Source: Parvibaculum sp049671045
GTDB taxonomy: Bacteria; Pseudomonadota; Alphaproteobacteria; Parvibaculales; Parvibaculaceae
Assembly: GCF_049671045.1 (NCBI RefSeq)
Contig: NZ_JBATUH010000043.1
Coordinates: forward strand, 15,241-79,240
Length of the DNA stretch: 64,000 nucleotides
Direction of reading: 5' to 3'
In this document: in pieces, positions 25,478-33,293 of the stretch
Layout: each line of letters starts with the position of its first letter
Position numbering within the stretch: the stretch's first letter is position 1
Notes under the pieces: generated by a model
What the model saw: only the letters and a program-made list of their open reading frames with translations
Told to the model about the DNA's origin: nothing
Database searches by the model: none
Translations under genes and position numbers: made by a program

Positions 25478-26516
25478 GGGACTGCTCCGTTGTATCGTTG
25501 TTTTCGGACGGCATCTTCACGATGTTGACGCCACGGCCGACCAGCGCGTATTTGCCATCCGACCCGGCGCCCTGCGTGTGCCAGCCGGAATCGGTGAGGC
25601 GCGATCGATCGGTCCACTGCTTTCCGTCGGCCGAGCCGATCAGCAGCAGGCCCTTGTCGCCGGAAAGCACCCAGCGGCCGCCATCCCAGAAGGCATCAAA
25701 AATGTGCTGTTCGGAGAGTTTCGGGACGATGCTCCAGCTCTCGCCGCCATCATGGGTAACGAGAACGACACCTTCCGTTCCCGCCGCGACGCCGTTCTCC
25801 CTGTCGCGGAAATAGACGCTGTTGAGGCTCGACTTCACCGGGCTTTCGATTTCCACCCATGTCGCGCCCGCATCCGTCGTCATCTGGATATGGCCGAACT
25901 CGCCGACGACGATGGCCTTGTTCTCATCGACGAGCGCGACGTCGTTCCACGAGGCATCGACGGGCGTCGAGACGGCATGCCATGAGGCGCCGTAATCGCG
26001 GGAGGCTATGATGGTGCCGAATTCGCCGACCGCCATGGCCTGGCCGTTGGCAAGGATGCGGACGCGGACGAGCTTGTTCGTCTTGTCGACGCCTTCGGGA
26101 GCGGCGGAGGGTTCCCACGACTTGCCGCCATCGGAAGTGAGGAGGATGGTGAGATTGTTTCCGACGACGACGGCGCGCTCGCCGTCCCATGTCGCGATGC
26201 TCTGAAGGTGCGTCGTCGCGCCTGACGGCTGACGCTCCCAGTTCGCGCCCTCATCGCTGCTGCGGATGATCTTGCCATTGCTGCCGACCGCCCAGATCTG
26301 ATCCCTGGCGGGCATCACCACGCCGAAAAAGAGATCACGCTGTTCGATCGAAGGCGGCTCGACGCCGACCGTGCGCACCGTCGGCTTGATGAAAAAGGCG
26401 CCGTACAAAAGGAGCGCGACGATGACCGCCGGCAGCGCGCCTCCGACGAAGGAGGCCAGACGCTTTGGCGCGGAGGTGGGCTGCCCACCCATTGATGGGG
26501 TGACTTTCTGATGCAT
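25470..26516 (-). CDS. YCF48-like beta-propeller protein, membrane anchored
   Basis: A 348-residue protein with one N-terminal membrane helix (about residues 25-45) and a periplasmic propeller of repeated blades, each with a D-x-G-x-x-W or similar turn: SDEGANWER, SDGGKSWEP, RDYGASWHA, TDAGATWVE, HDGGESWSI. This is the YCF48/photosynthesis-system-II-stability-factor family; in non-photosynthetic bacteria it is a regular partner of DUF1302/DUF1329/RND genes, presumably as an assembly or binding accessory. It lies 137 bases after the BVMO gene and overlaps the transporter start. Confidence 0.82.
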   Translation of the reverse strand: MHQKVTPSMGGQPTSAPKRLASFVGGALPAVIVALLLYGAFFIKPTVRTVGVEPPSIEQRDLFFGVVMPARDQIWAVGSNGKIIRSSDEGANWERQPSGATTHLQSIATWDGERAVVVGNNLTILLTSDGGKSWEPSAAPEGVDKTNKLVRVRILANGQAMAVGEFGTIIASRDYGASWHAVSTPVDASWNDVALVDENKAIVVGEFGHIQMTTDAGATWVEIESPVKSSLNSVYFRDRENGVAAGTEGVVLVTHDGGESWSIVPKLSEQHIFDAFWDGGRWVLSGDKGLLLIGSADGKQWTDRSRLTDSGWHTQGAGSDGKYALVGRGVNIVKMPSENNDTTEQSRD

Positions 26517-26653
26517 CTTACTTTCCGGATTTGGGTTTTCGGAGTTGAGGAGCCCGGCCGGCGCCCCTTCAAGGATGCGCCGCCTGCCGGGGGTCCCCGT
26601 CAGCCGCCGCGATCGCGCTCAGGACGCGATCCCGGCCCGGCCGGTCCTCGCAC

Positions 26654-28363
26654 CTACACTGCCTCGGCGATCCGCGTTTCGGCGCGGCGCTCCCCGTTGC
26701 GGCTCGCCCGTCCAGCGAGAACGAAATCCGCATATCCGCTGGCGGCGGCTTCGGCGCAGTAGCGCCGGTAATTGCCGATGCCGCCGAAATAGGACAGGCC
26801 GGTGCTGGATTTGCCCGGCACATTGGCGCCGACATACCAGCTCTCCGTCAGCGGAAACAACGTCGCGCCGACCGCTTCCGTGCACAGCTTGCCCCAGTTG
26901 TCCTCGGCTTCGGGCCTGGGCTCGAGCGCGGCGAAACCATATTTGTCGAGAAAGCGGATGGCGTTTCCGACCCAGTCGATCTGCTCCTCGCACAGCAGCA
27001 TCGGCTGGAAGAGCGGTGCCGGGCTTCCCGCCGCCGCGATGATGTACATGTTCGGAAAGCTGGCGCTCATCAGGCCGAGATGCGTGCGCGCGCCGCCGTC
27101 CCAGTGATCCTTGAGCGTGACACCGCCGCGGCCGCGTATGTCCATGCGCGTGAGAGCACCCGTCAGCGCATCGAAACCGGTCGCGAGTATGATCGCGTCG
27201 AGTTCATATTCCTCATCGCCGACCCTGAGCCCCTTCGGCGTGAATTCCTCGATCGGCGTCTTCCTGACGTCGACAAGGCTCACATTGTCGCGATTGAAGG
27301 CTTCGTAATAGCCATTGTCCGCGATGAGGCGCTTCGTCAGGACCGGGATGGTCGGCATCAGCAGTTCTGCCGTTGCCCTGTCCTTCACGCGCGCCCTTAT
27401 CTTCTCGCGCAGGAAGTCGGCGAGCGTGTCGTTCGCCTCGCGGTTCGAATAGATGTCCGGATAGGTGTTGTAGAAGGCAAGGCCGCCGTTCTGCCAGCGC
27501 TCCTCGAAATGGGCGCGGCGCTCCTCCTCGCTCACTTCCAGCGCCGATTGCATGACGAGCGGCACCTGCTCGTAGTTGAGCGCAATCCACCCGCCGAACG
27601 ATTGGTAGCGCTCCTTGTAGCGCCACTCGCCGTAATTCGCCTTCACCTTCTGCTGGTATTCGGGCGGCATCGGATGGTTGCGGAGGGGTACGGCGAAGGC
27701 GGGCGTTCTCTGGAACACATAGAGATGCGCCGCCTGCTCGCCGATGATCGGCGTCATCTGCACGGATGAGGAGCCCGTGCCCACGATGCCGACGCGCTTT
27801 CCGGTGAGGTCCACACCTTCATGCGGCCATTCGCCGGTGTGGTAGATCTTGCCTTTGAAGCTCTCCATGCCCTTGAAAGCGGGCTTGTTCGGCGCCGAGA
27901 GAAATCCCGTCGTCATGACGCAGTGGCGTGCGATGATGCGCTCGCCATTGCTCGTGCTCAGCACCCAGTGGTTCGCTTCCTCGTCGAAGATGGCGGAATT
28001 GATCCGCGTGTTGAACTGCATGTCCTTGCGCAGGTCGAGACGGTCGGCCACGAAGTTGAAATATTTCAGAAGCTCGGCCTGCGAAGCGTAGCGTTCCGTC
28101 CACTCCCACTCCTGCTGGACCTCATCGGAAAAGGCGAGCGAATACTCCATGCTTTCGATGTCGACGCGCGCGCCCGGATAGCGGTTCCAGTACCAGGTTC
28201 CGCCGACGCCGCTACCGGCTTCGTAAAGCCGCGCGCTAAGACCCATGCGCGGAAAGTGATAGATGGCGCAGAGCCCGGCGCAACCGGCGCCGATGATAGC
28301 AACGTCGAGTTCGGTCGTTTTGCCGGCGGCCGACTGCCCGCCCCGATCGATATTCGAGCTCAC
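26654..28363 (-). CDS. Type I Baeyer-Villiger monooxygenase (FAD/NADPH)
   Basis: A 569-residue flavoenzyme that inserts oxygen next to a ketone to give an ester or lactone. FAD Rossmann motif IIGAGCAG (residues 23-30), the type I BVMO fingerprint FKGKIYHTGEWP (169-180) and the NADPH Rossmann motif GIVGTGSSS (192-200) are complete and in order. GTWYWNRYPGARVDIES is the conserved stretch after the first Rossmann fold. Length is slightly above the 540-550 typical of cyclohexanone or phenylacetone monooxygenases, mostly from a longer N-terminus. Start is GTG, preceded by GGGAGGAGGA. First gene of the eight-gene operon; its leader holds both a sigma-54 and an operator-covered promoter. Confidence 0.93.
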   Translation of the reverse strand: MSSNIDRGGQSAAGKTTELDVAIIGAGCAGLCAIYHFPRMGLSARLYEAGSGVGGTWYWNRYPGARVDIESMEYSLAFSDEVQQEWEWTERYASQAELLKYFNFVADRLDLRKDMQFNTRINSAIFDEEANHWVLSTSNGERIIARHCVMTTGFLSAPNKPAFKGMESFKGKIYHTGEWPHEGVDLTGKRVGIVGTGSSSVQMTPIIGEQAAHLYVFQRTPAFAVPLRNHPMPPEYQQKVKANYGEWRYKERYQSFGGWIALNYEQVPLVMQSALEVSEEERRAHFEERWQNGGLAFYNTYPDIYSNREANDTLADFLREKIRARVKDRATAELLMPTIPVLTKRLIADNGYYEAFNRDNVSLVDVRKTPIEEFTPKGLRVGDEEYELDAIILATGFDALTGALTRMDIRGRGGVTLKDHWDGGARTHLGLMSASFPNMYIIAAAGSPAPLFQPMLLCEEQIDWVGNAIRFLDKYGFAALEPRPEAEDNWGKLCTEAVGATLFPLTESWYVGANVPGKSSTGLSYFGGIGNYRRYCAEAAASGYADFVLAGRASRNGERRAETRIAEAV

Positions 28364-28483
28364 CAGGTCCTCCTCCCGCGTTCCGCAAGCCCGGCAACCC
28401 TCCGCCCCGGGCTCACTGTGACGATCTTCACATCACGGCTTATTTTCGTCCGTACACGTTGCGATCGTTTCCATTCGGTAAAA

Positions 28484-28534
28484 AAGCTAAGCCTCATTTT
28501 TTTATGAGTCAATAGTCAGTGACTGACTATTCAT
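28484..28534 (-). promoter_or_regulatory. Promoter plus TetR-type operator of the BVMO operon
   Basis: Operator at 28504-28534 with core AGTCAGTGACT flanked by ATGAGTCA and GACTATTCAT. On the minus strand TTGACT (28512-28507) is the -35 box and TAGCTT (28489-28484) a weak -10 box at 17-bp spacing. The placement of -35 inside the operator is identical to that at 12022-12052 and 14130-14160. It is about 140 bases upstream of the BVMO start. Confidence 0.72.
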
Positions 28535-28682
28535 TTTCTCACTGGTCGCTTTTTCGCTTTATTGGCGGGCTTTTTTGCGCGCTCTCACTCGCCGCACACA
28601 CAGCCGCCATGTGCGGGCCTCGCCTCTCCACCGGGCCCGCATCCCCAACGCATGTTTCGTCATCCCTTCCTCTGCGTTAACC

Positions 28683-28697
28683 GCATGAAGCGTGCCA
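28683..28697 (-). promoter_or_regulatory. Sigma-54 (-24/-12) promoter upstream of the BVMO operon
   Basis: Minus-strand TGGCACGCTTCATGC has a perfect TGGCACG -24 element and GC at -12 with 10 bases between GG and GC. Predicted start near 28671 leaves a leader of about 300 bases before the BVMO GTG. Enhancer-type repeats lie about 80-140 bp upstream at 28775-28837. The -12 element is ATGC, the same variant as in the promoter at 7599-7614. Confidence 0.75.
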
Positions 28698-28774
28698 ATT
28701 GGGGCCAATCGATCTTCGGAGCCGGCATTTCAACGGCTTAGCGCGCGATGCTGACAGGGGGCCGCGTCGCAATG

Positions 28775-28837
28775 TGTCCGCGGTTCGGACAGTCTGTCGG
28801 ACACTATGTCGGACAGGCAATCGGACAGTCCGCCGAC
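28775..28837. promoter_or_regulatory. Enhancer repeat array for the sigma-54 activator
   Basis: TGTCCG-CGGTT-CGGACA (28775-28791) is an inverted repeat almost identical to that at 7694-7708. It is followed by direct copies of CGGACA beginning at 28786, 28798, 28810 and 28822, an exact 12-bp period, and then by GTCCG and CCGACA. Several activator dimers could bind. No coding potential fits this segment. Confidence 0.7.
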
Positions 28838-28857
28838 AGAGGAGACCGGGCGAGGCA

Positions 28858-28890
28858 AAGAAAAAGGCCGGCATCTCTGCCGGCCTTTCT
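28858..28890 (-). terminator. Intrinsic terminator after the SDR gene
   Basis: GGCCGGCA / TGCCGGCC stem with a 4-base loop; on the minus strand it is followed by five T residues. It starts 22 bases after the SDR stop. The core is identical to the terminator at 3451-3482. Confidence 0.85.
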
Positions 28891-28911
28891 TGTTCGTGCC
28901 TTGCGGGCGTA

Positions 28912-29682
28912 TCAGTTGCCGCCGCCGTCGATGTTGAGTTTCTGTCCGTTGGCGTATGGATTCGCGTCCGAGACGAGATAGACGACCGCCGCGGCCACCT
29001 CTTCGGCCGAGCAGACGTGACCGAAGGGGTGTTTGTCGTCGAGCTCGTGGATGTCCATGTCCTTCTTGCCGGCGCGCGCGGCGGCGAGCCTGCGGCCCAT
29101 GTCGGTATCGGTGAGGCTCGGCGCCACGATGTTGGTGCGGATGCCGTATTTGCGCTCCTCCTTGGCAAGCGTCAGCGCCAGCGCTTCCGCCGCCGCCTTG
29201 CCCATATTGTAGGGCCCGCCATTCGCTGACATGTAGAGCGTCGCCACCGACGAAATGATGATGATGTCGCCGCGCTTCTCCTTGCGCATATGCGGGAGCA
29301 CGAGCTTCGAGACGAAATGCGGCGCCATGGCATGCACGCGCAGCACGCGCTCGAGCTCCTGCGGATCGGTATCCGCGACCGCCTGGCCGCGCGAGGCGAT
29401 GCCCGCATTGTTGACGAGGATGCCGATCGAACCAAAATCCTTCAGCACATCGGCGACCATCTTCTGGTCTTCCTCGAAATTCTCGACGGAGGCCGCATAG
29501 GCTTTTGCCTTGCGTCCGAGCTTGCGGATCGCCTCGACGGTTTCGTTCGCGGCTTCCTCGTCGCGGCGGTAATTGACCGCAACATCGGCGCCTGCCTGCG
29601 CGAGCGCAATGGCGATGGCCCGGCCGATGCCGCGCGAAGCGCCCGTGACGAGCGCGACGCGCCCGCTCAGTGAGATTTCCAT
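28912..29682 (-). CDS. SDR-family oxidoreductase
   Basis: A 256-residue classical short-chain dehydrogenase: TGASRGIG near the start, NNAG near residue 90, catalytic Ser in ISSVATLYMSANGG and YNMGK. The segment VNYRRDEEAA after strand 2, with Arg residues, points to NADP(H). C-terminal GQKLNIDGGGN is normal. Start at ATG 29682 with GGGAGG upstream. It follows the acyl-CoA ligase by 48 bases, so the two form an operon ending at the terminator above. A beta-ketoacyl or hydroxyacyl step is likely, but the substrate is not known. Confidence 0.85.
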   Translation of the reverse strand: MEISLSGRVALVTGASRGIGRAIAIALAQAGADVAVNYRRDEEAANETVEAIRKLGRKAKAYAASVENFEEDQKMVADVLKDFGSIGILVNNAGIASRGQAVADTDPQELERVLRVHAMAPHFVSKLVLPHMRKEKRGDIIIISSVATLYMSANGGPYNMGKAAAEALALTLAKEERKYGIRTNIVAPSLTDTDMGRRLAAARAGKKDMDIHELDDKHPFGHVCSAEEVAAAVVYLVSDANPYANGQKLNIDGGGN

Positions 29683-29730
29683 CAATCCTCCCGTTTCTGG
29701 TTGCCGGCCATCCGCTTCTTCGGCGGCGGC

Positions 29731-31467
29731 TCAGTTGGTCGCATATTTCTTCATGTCCTGGCGCAATTCCGTTTTCAGGATCTTGCCATTGGCATTGCGC
29801 GGCAGCGGCTCATGCCGCAGCTCGATCTTCACCGGCACCTTGAAGGCGGCGAGGAGCCTGCGCACATGCGCCTTAAGCTCTTCCTCGCTCACCTCCTTGC
29901 CCGGCGCGATCTGCACGACGGCGCCGACCTCCTCGCCGAGCACCTTGTGCGGAATGGCGACGACGGCAGCATCCATCACCGCGGGATGGGCGTAGAGAGC
30001 GCCCTCGACCTCGACGCAATAGATGTTCTCGCCGCCGCGAATGAGCATGTCCTTCGCGCGGTCGAGAATGAAGACGAAGCCTTCCTCATCCACGCGGACG
30101 AGATCGCCGGAATGAAGCCACCCATCCGTGATCGCGGCGGCCGTCGCTTCGGGCTTGTTCCAGTAGCCCTTGACGATGTTCGGCCCCTTGATCCAGAGCT
30201 CGCCCACCTGGCCCGGGGCCACTTCATTGCCCTTCTCGTCGACGACCTTGAGATCGCAGACGGGCACGGCCGGGCCCGCGCTTTCCGGCCGGTTCTCGTA
30301 ATCCTCGGCCGAGTTCTGCGTGGTGATGGACGAGGTCTCGGTGAGGCCGTAGCCATTGCCCGGCTGCACCTTCGGGAATTGCTGCTTGATGCGGGTGACG
30401 AGATCGGGCGCGGAGGGCGCGCCGCCATAGCCGATCGCCTCGACGCTCGATGTGTCGTGAAGCGCGAAGTTCGGGCTTTCGAGCACCTGCCAGACCATGG
30501 CGGGCACGCCGCCGAAGGATTGGATATGCTCCTGCTCGATCAGTTCGAGCGCGCGCTCGGGATTCCATTTGTGCATGAAGACGAGCTTGCCGCCGCCCGC
30601 ATACATGGGAACCAGGATCGAGTGGCAGCCCGTGGCGTGGAAAAGCGGCACGGAGAGGAGCATGGAGCGCTGCGGCGCGTCGGGATCGGGCGCTGGCGGC
30701 GTCTCGCCGCGGCGGAGACAGGCGCGCGCCGGCGCATAGGCCGCGCTCATCAGATTGGTCATCATGTTGCGATGGGTGCCGAGCGCCCCCTTGGGCTTGC
30801 CCGTCGTGCCGGATGTATAGAAGATCGTCGCATCGTCATCGGGCTCGAGCCCCGGATCGGGCAGCGCGGCATCCGAGAGCTTCGCATAGTCTTCCGGCTT
30901 GCCGATCAGATTCTCGAGCGCGAGCGCATCGCCCAGCGGCTCGCGCGAGGCGCGCGCCGCGATGATGCCGGCGACCTTGAGGTCACCCATATGCGGCCTC
31001 AGCCTGTCGAGCCGCTCGCCATCGACCACCACGACCTTCGAGCCTGAATCCGTGATGCAATATTCAAGCTCCGCCCCGCTCCCCCAGGCATTGATCGGCA
31101 CGGTGATGGCGCCGATGGCGGCCGCCGCCCAGAAGGCGATCGACCATTCGGGGAAATTGCGCATGGCGATGGCGACGCGGTCGCCCTTGCGGATGCCGAA
31201 GCGGTCGGCATAGACGCGGGCCAGCGCGCAGACGGCGCGATAGTGGCTGTCGAAATCGAGGCGCTCGCCCTCATAGACGATGAAGTCGCGCTTGCCCCAG
31301 CCCTTGCCGAGTTCGAAGATCGCGCGCAGATGCGGCGGCGCATTCTTGTAGACCCGGGTCGGAATGCCCCGGATCGTCACCGTCTCCATTTCGAAGGGCA
31401 TACCCGGCGCCGTCAGCAGCCGGTTCGCTTCCGCGATGCTCATCGCGGGCCATTTCGTGTCGGCCAT
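29731..31467 (-). CDS. Class I adenylate-forming acyl-CoA ligase
   Basis: A 578-residue AMP-forming CoA ligase. P-loop TIFYTSGTTGKPKGALGTHR, A5 motif NGYGLTETSS, LHSGDLVRVDEEGFVFILDRAKDMLIRGGENIYCVEVE (A7-A8 hinge), and PRNANGKILKTELR with the catalytic lysine. Its long N-terminus (RGIPTRVYKNAPPHLRAIFELG) and PINAWGSGAELEYCITDSGSKVVV resemble ligases of fatty or terpenoid acids. Start has GGGGAGGAG upstream. It is the third acyl-CoA ligase in 30 kb, consistent with a pathway producing several carboxylic acids. Confidence 0.86.
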   Translation of the reverse strand: MADTKWPAMSIAEANRLLTAPGMPFEMETVTIRGIPTRVYKNAPPHLRAIFELGKGWGKRDFIVYEGERLDFDSHYRAVCALARVYADRFGIRKGDRVAIAMRNFPEWSIAFWAAAAIGAITVPINAWGSGAELEYCITDSGSKVVVVDGERLDRLRPHMGDLKVAGIIAARASREPLGDALALENLIGKPEDYAKLSDAALPDPGLEPDDDATIFYTSGTTGKPKGALGTHRNMMTNLMSAAYAPARACLRRGETPPAPDPDAPQRSMLLSVPLFHATGCHSILVPMYAGGGKLVFMHKWNPERALELIEQEHIQSFGGVPAMVWQVLESPNFALHDTSSVEAIGYGGAPSAPDLVTRIKQQFPKVQPGNGYGLTETSSITTQNSAEDYENRPESAGPAVPVCDLKVVDEKGNEVAPGQVGELWIKGPNIVKGYWNKPEATAAAITDGWLHSGDLVRVDEEGFVFILDRAKDMLIRGGENIYCVEVEGALYAHPAVMDAAVVAIPHKVLGEEVGAVVQIAPGKEVSEEELKAHVRRLLAAFKVPVKIELRHEPLPRNANGKILKTELRQDMKKYATN

Positions 31468-31737
31468 CTTCTCCTCCCCTAAGCGCGGTCAGCCAAAGCA
31501 AGCCCTCGAGCGAGGCTTGGGGAAAGGGCTTTGCGATGGCCCGCAAATTCGACCTGTCATTCGGGAGCAATTTCGCTGCCCGGAGGGTACCTCCGCCCAC
31601 CGGACCACGCTCCCCATGCGGTCTTGTTTCAAATGCCGCCTGACATATGAAATAGACCTTTTGAGCGCGGATTTGAAGGCGGGAGGCGGCGCGCCGAAGC
31701 GCAAGCCGCCTTCCCTTGCGTCAAGAAGCGGGGGATA

Positions 31738-32403
31738 TCAGAGGCCGAGCTTGCTGACGAAGCCCCGCTCCTCCGCGATCACGGCGGCAAAGCTCGGCCG
31801 CGCGTGGATCTCATTCAGATAGCGAACGAGATTGGGCCATGTCTTCGCGTCCGGTGCGTAGCCCGCATGGGCGAGATTGACGAAATGCGTCGCCACGGAA
31901 ATGTCGGCGACTGAAAATGCGCCGCCCGCGAGAAAGGGCTTCGAGCCTATCGCGGCATCGAGATAGGTGAAGTATTTCGGCAGCTTTTCCGCGAGGGTCT
32001 TTTCGGCGGCGGCGCGATCGGGCTCCTTGCCCATCATCTTGGCCAGAACGACGGGGCGGAAGACGCCCATGCCGACATTGGCGGCGAACTCGGAGTCCGC
32101 ATATTCCTCGAACCAGAGCGCGCGGCCATAGGCGAGATTGTCCTTGGGGTAGAGCGCGGGCTCGGGCTTCAGCCGCTCAAGATAGGCGCAGATGACGGAG
32201 CTGTCGGGGAGCGTCGCATCCGGCCCCGCCGCCTCGTCGCGCAGAACCGGGATGCGGCCGAGCGGCGAAATCTCCCTGAACCATTCCGGCGGCTGGAACG
32301 GGCTCACCTGCTCCAGCTTGTAGTCGAGGCCCTTCTCGGCCAGAAAAACCCGCACCTTGCGGACGAAGGGCGAGATAGCCCCTCCGTAGACGATCAATGA
32401 CAT
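31738..32403 (-). CDS. Glutathione S-transferase family protein
   Basis: A 221-residue two-domain GST. Thioredoxin-like N-domain MSLIVYGGAISPFVRKVRVFLAEKGLDY with the catalytic Ser in the SPFVRK motif, cis-Pro in GRIPVL, and DSSVICAYLE for the gamma-glutamyl contact; the C-terminal helical domain contains FLAGGAFSVADISVATH, the N-capping box. It is a single gene divergent from the response regulator. Detoxification or glutathione conjugation of an electrophilic intermediate is the general role; the exact substrate is unknown. Confidence 0.88.
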   Translation of the reverse strand: MSLIVYGGAISPFVRKVRVFLAEKGLDYKLEQVSPFQPPEWFREISPLGRIPVLRDEAAGPDATLPDSSVICAYLERLKPEPALYPKDNLAYGRALWFEEYADSEFAANVGMGVFRPVVLAKMMGKEPDRAAAEKTLAEKLPKYFTYLDAAIGSKPFLAGGAFSVADISVATHFVNLAHAGYAPDAKTWPNLVRYLNEIHARPSFAAVIAEERGFVSKLGL

Positions 32404-32521
32404 TTTACACTCCCTGATGACGATGCCAGATGCTGCGTCGGCGGCTTTGCGCGAGGCAAGTCATTTGTAGATCCGAACGGTGCCGCTCTCCGCCGCCTTG
32501 CGGACGCGCCGCTTGCCTGAA

Positions 32522-32551
32522 ATGACACATAGGATCACACGAGCCTATAAT
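32522..32551 (+). promoter_or_regulatory. Sigma-70-type promoter of the response regulator gene
   Basis: ATGACA at 32522-32527 and a perfect TATAAT at 32546-32551, 18 bases apart, lie 39 bases upstream of the ATG. Confidence 0.6.
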
Positions 32552-32589
32552 CCGGGGTGAATCGATAACCGGCAACGGGTGCAGAGGCC

Positions 32590-32958
32590 ATGGGCAAAGT
32601 ACTGGTGATCGAAGACGAGCCGCTCGTGCGCGACACGATCCTCCTCGCGCTCGAATCCGACGGGCACAGGGTCGTCACCGCGTCCGACGGCCGGGAGGGC
32701 ATGATGAAGCTCGGCCTTCAGCCTTTCGACGTGGTGGTGACGGACCTCATCATGCCGGAACAGGAAGGGCTCGAATCGATCCGCATCATCCGCCGCGACT
32801 ATCCCGGCACGCGCATCATCGCCATATCGGGCGGCGGGCGGCATGTGGGGACGGACTACCTCAAGGCGGCAAGTTTGCTCGGCGCCGATTACGCACTGCA
32901 GAAGCCCTTCTCCATGGCGCGGCTGCGCCAATGCGTGGCGGAGTGCCTCGCCCCCTGA
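32590..32958 (+). CDS. Single-domain response regulator (CheY-like receiver)
   Basis: A 122-residue stand-alone receiver domain with no output domain. Acidic pocket in IEDEP (residues 7-11), phospho-acceptor Asp52 in VVVTDLIMPE, Ser80 at the switch position and Lys105 in LQKPF, all as in active receivers. It must act by protein contact with a kinase or partner; no histidine kinase is encoded nearby. Transcribed from its own promoter (TATAAT at 32546). Confidence 0.9.
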   Translation: MGKVLVIEDEPLVRDTILLALESDGHRVVTASDGREGMMKLGLQPFDVVVTDLIMPEQEGLESIRIIRRDYPGTRIIAISGGGRHVGTDYLKAASLLGADYALQKPFSMARLRQCVAECLAP

Positions 32959-32983
32959 TCGGGCTCGAATTTCGGGGAGGGAA

Positions 32984-33060
32984 TGGTACAGGCGCCCCGG
33001 ATCGAACGGGGGACCTCTAGATCCACAATCTAGCGCTCTAACCAGCTGAGCTACGCCTGC
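32984..33060 (-). tRNA. tRNA-His (anticodon GTG)
   Basis: A 77-base cloverleaf with CCA encoded at the end. Acceptor stem GCAGGCG pairs with CGCCTGT; D-arm GCTCAGCTGGTTAGAGC; anticodon stem CTAGA/TCTAG around TTGTGGA with GTG as anticodon; T-arm CCCCCGTTCGATCCGGGG. The base before G1 is T, not G, and the discriminator is A73. Absence of G-1 together with A73 is the known alphaproteobacterial form of tRNA-His. Confidence 0.95.
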
Positions 33061-33293
33061 ACCGGCGGCGCGGGCTCCCTTGTGGGGACTTGCGGCCGAT
33101 GCGGCCACCCTCGCGATGGCCGGGAACTTAATTCGACCTCCCCGCGAAGGCAAGGGCCACAAATGCAGGTTCGGCCACGGGCATCCGGGATCGCTCGGCC
33201 CCCCGCTCCGAGGCGCCGGACGGACGGCCTTGCATCTTGCCGCGCGCCTGAATCGCGTATAGTCGCCGGGGCCGATAATCCAGAAGGCAAATC

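Larger units (their letters stand above)
28364..28911. other. Long regulatory intergenic region between the SDR stop and the BVMO start
   Basis: The 548 bases hold, in minus-strand order, a terminator, the enhancer repeats, the sigma-54 promoter and the operator-covered promoter, each listed separately. A 34-codon frame (minus strand, near 28660-28555) has a poorly spaced ribosome site and a composition dominated by Arg, so I do not call it a gene. Confidence 0.6.

Noticed and set aside
23066..25528. 820-codon plus-strand frame opposite the MMPL transporter
   Set aside because: Same antisense effect; no signal, helix or motif, composition dominated by Arg, Asp, His and Glu.
28786..28827. CGGACA repeats as a possible CRISPR array
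   Set aside because: The unit is 6 bases with 6-base spacers, far too short, and no cas genes are present; enhancer sites explain it better.
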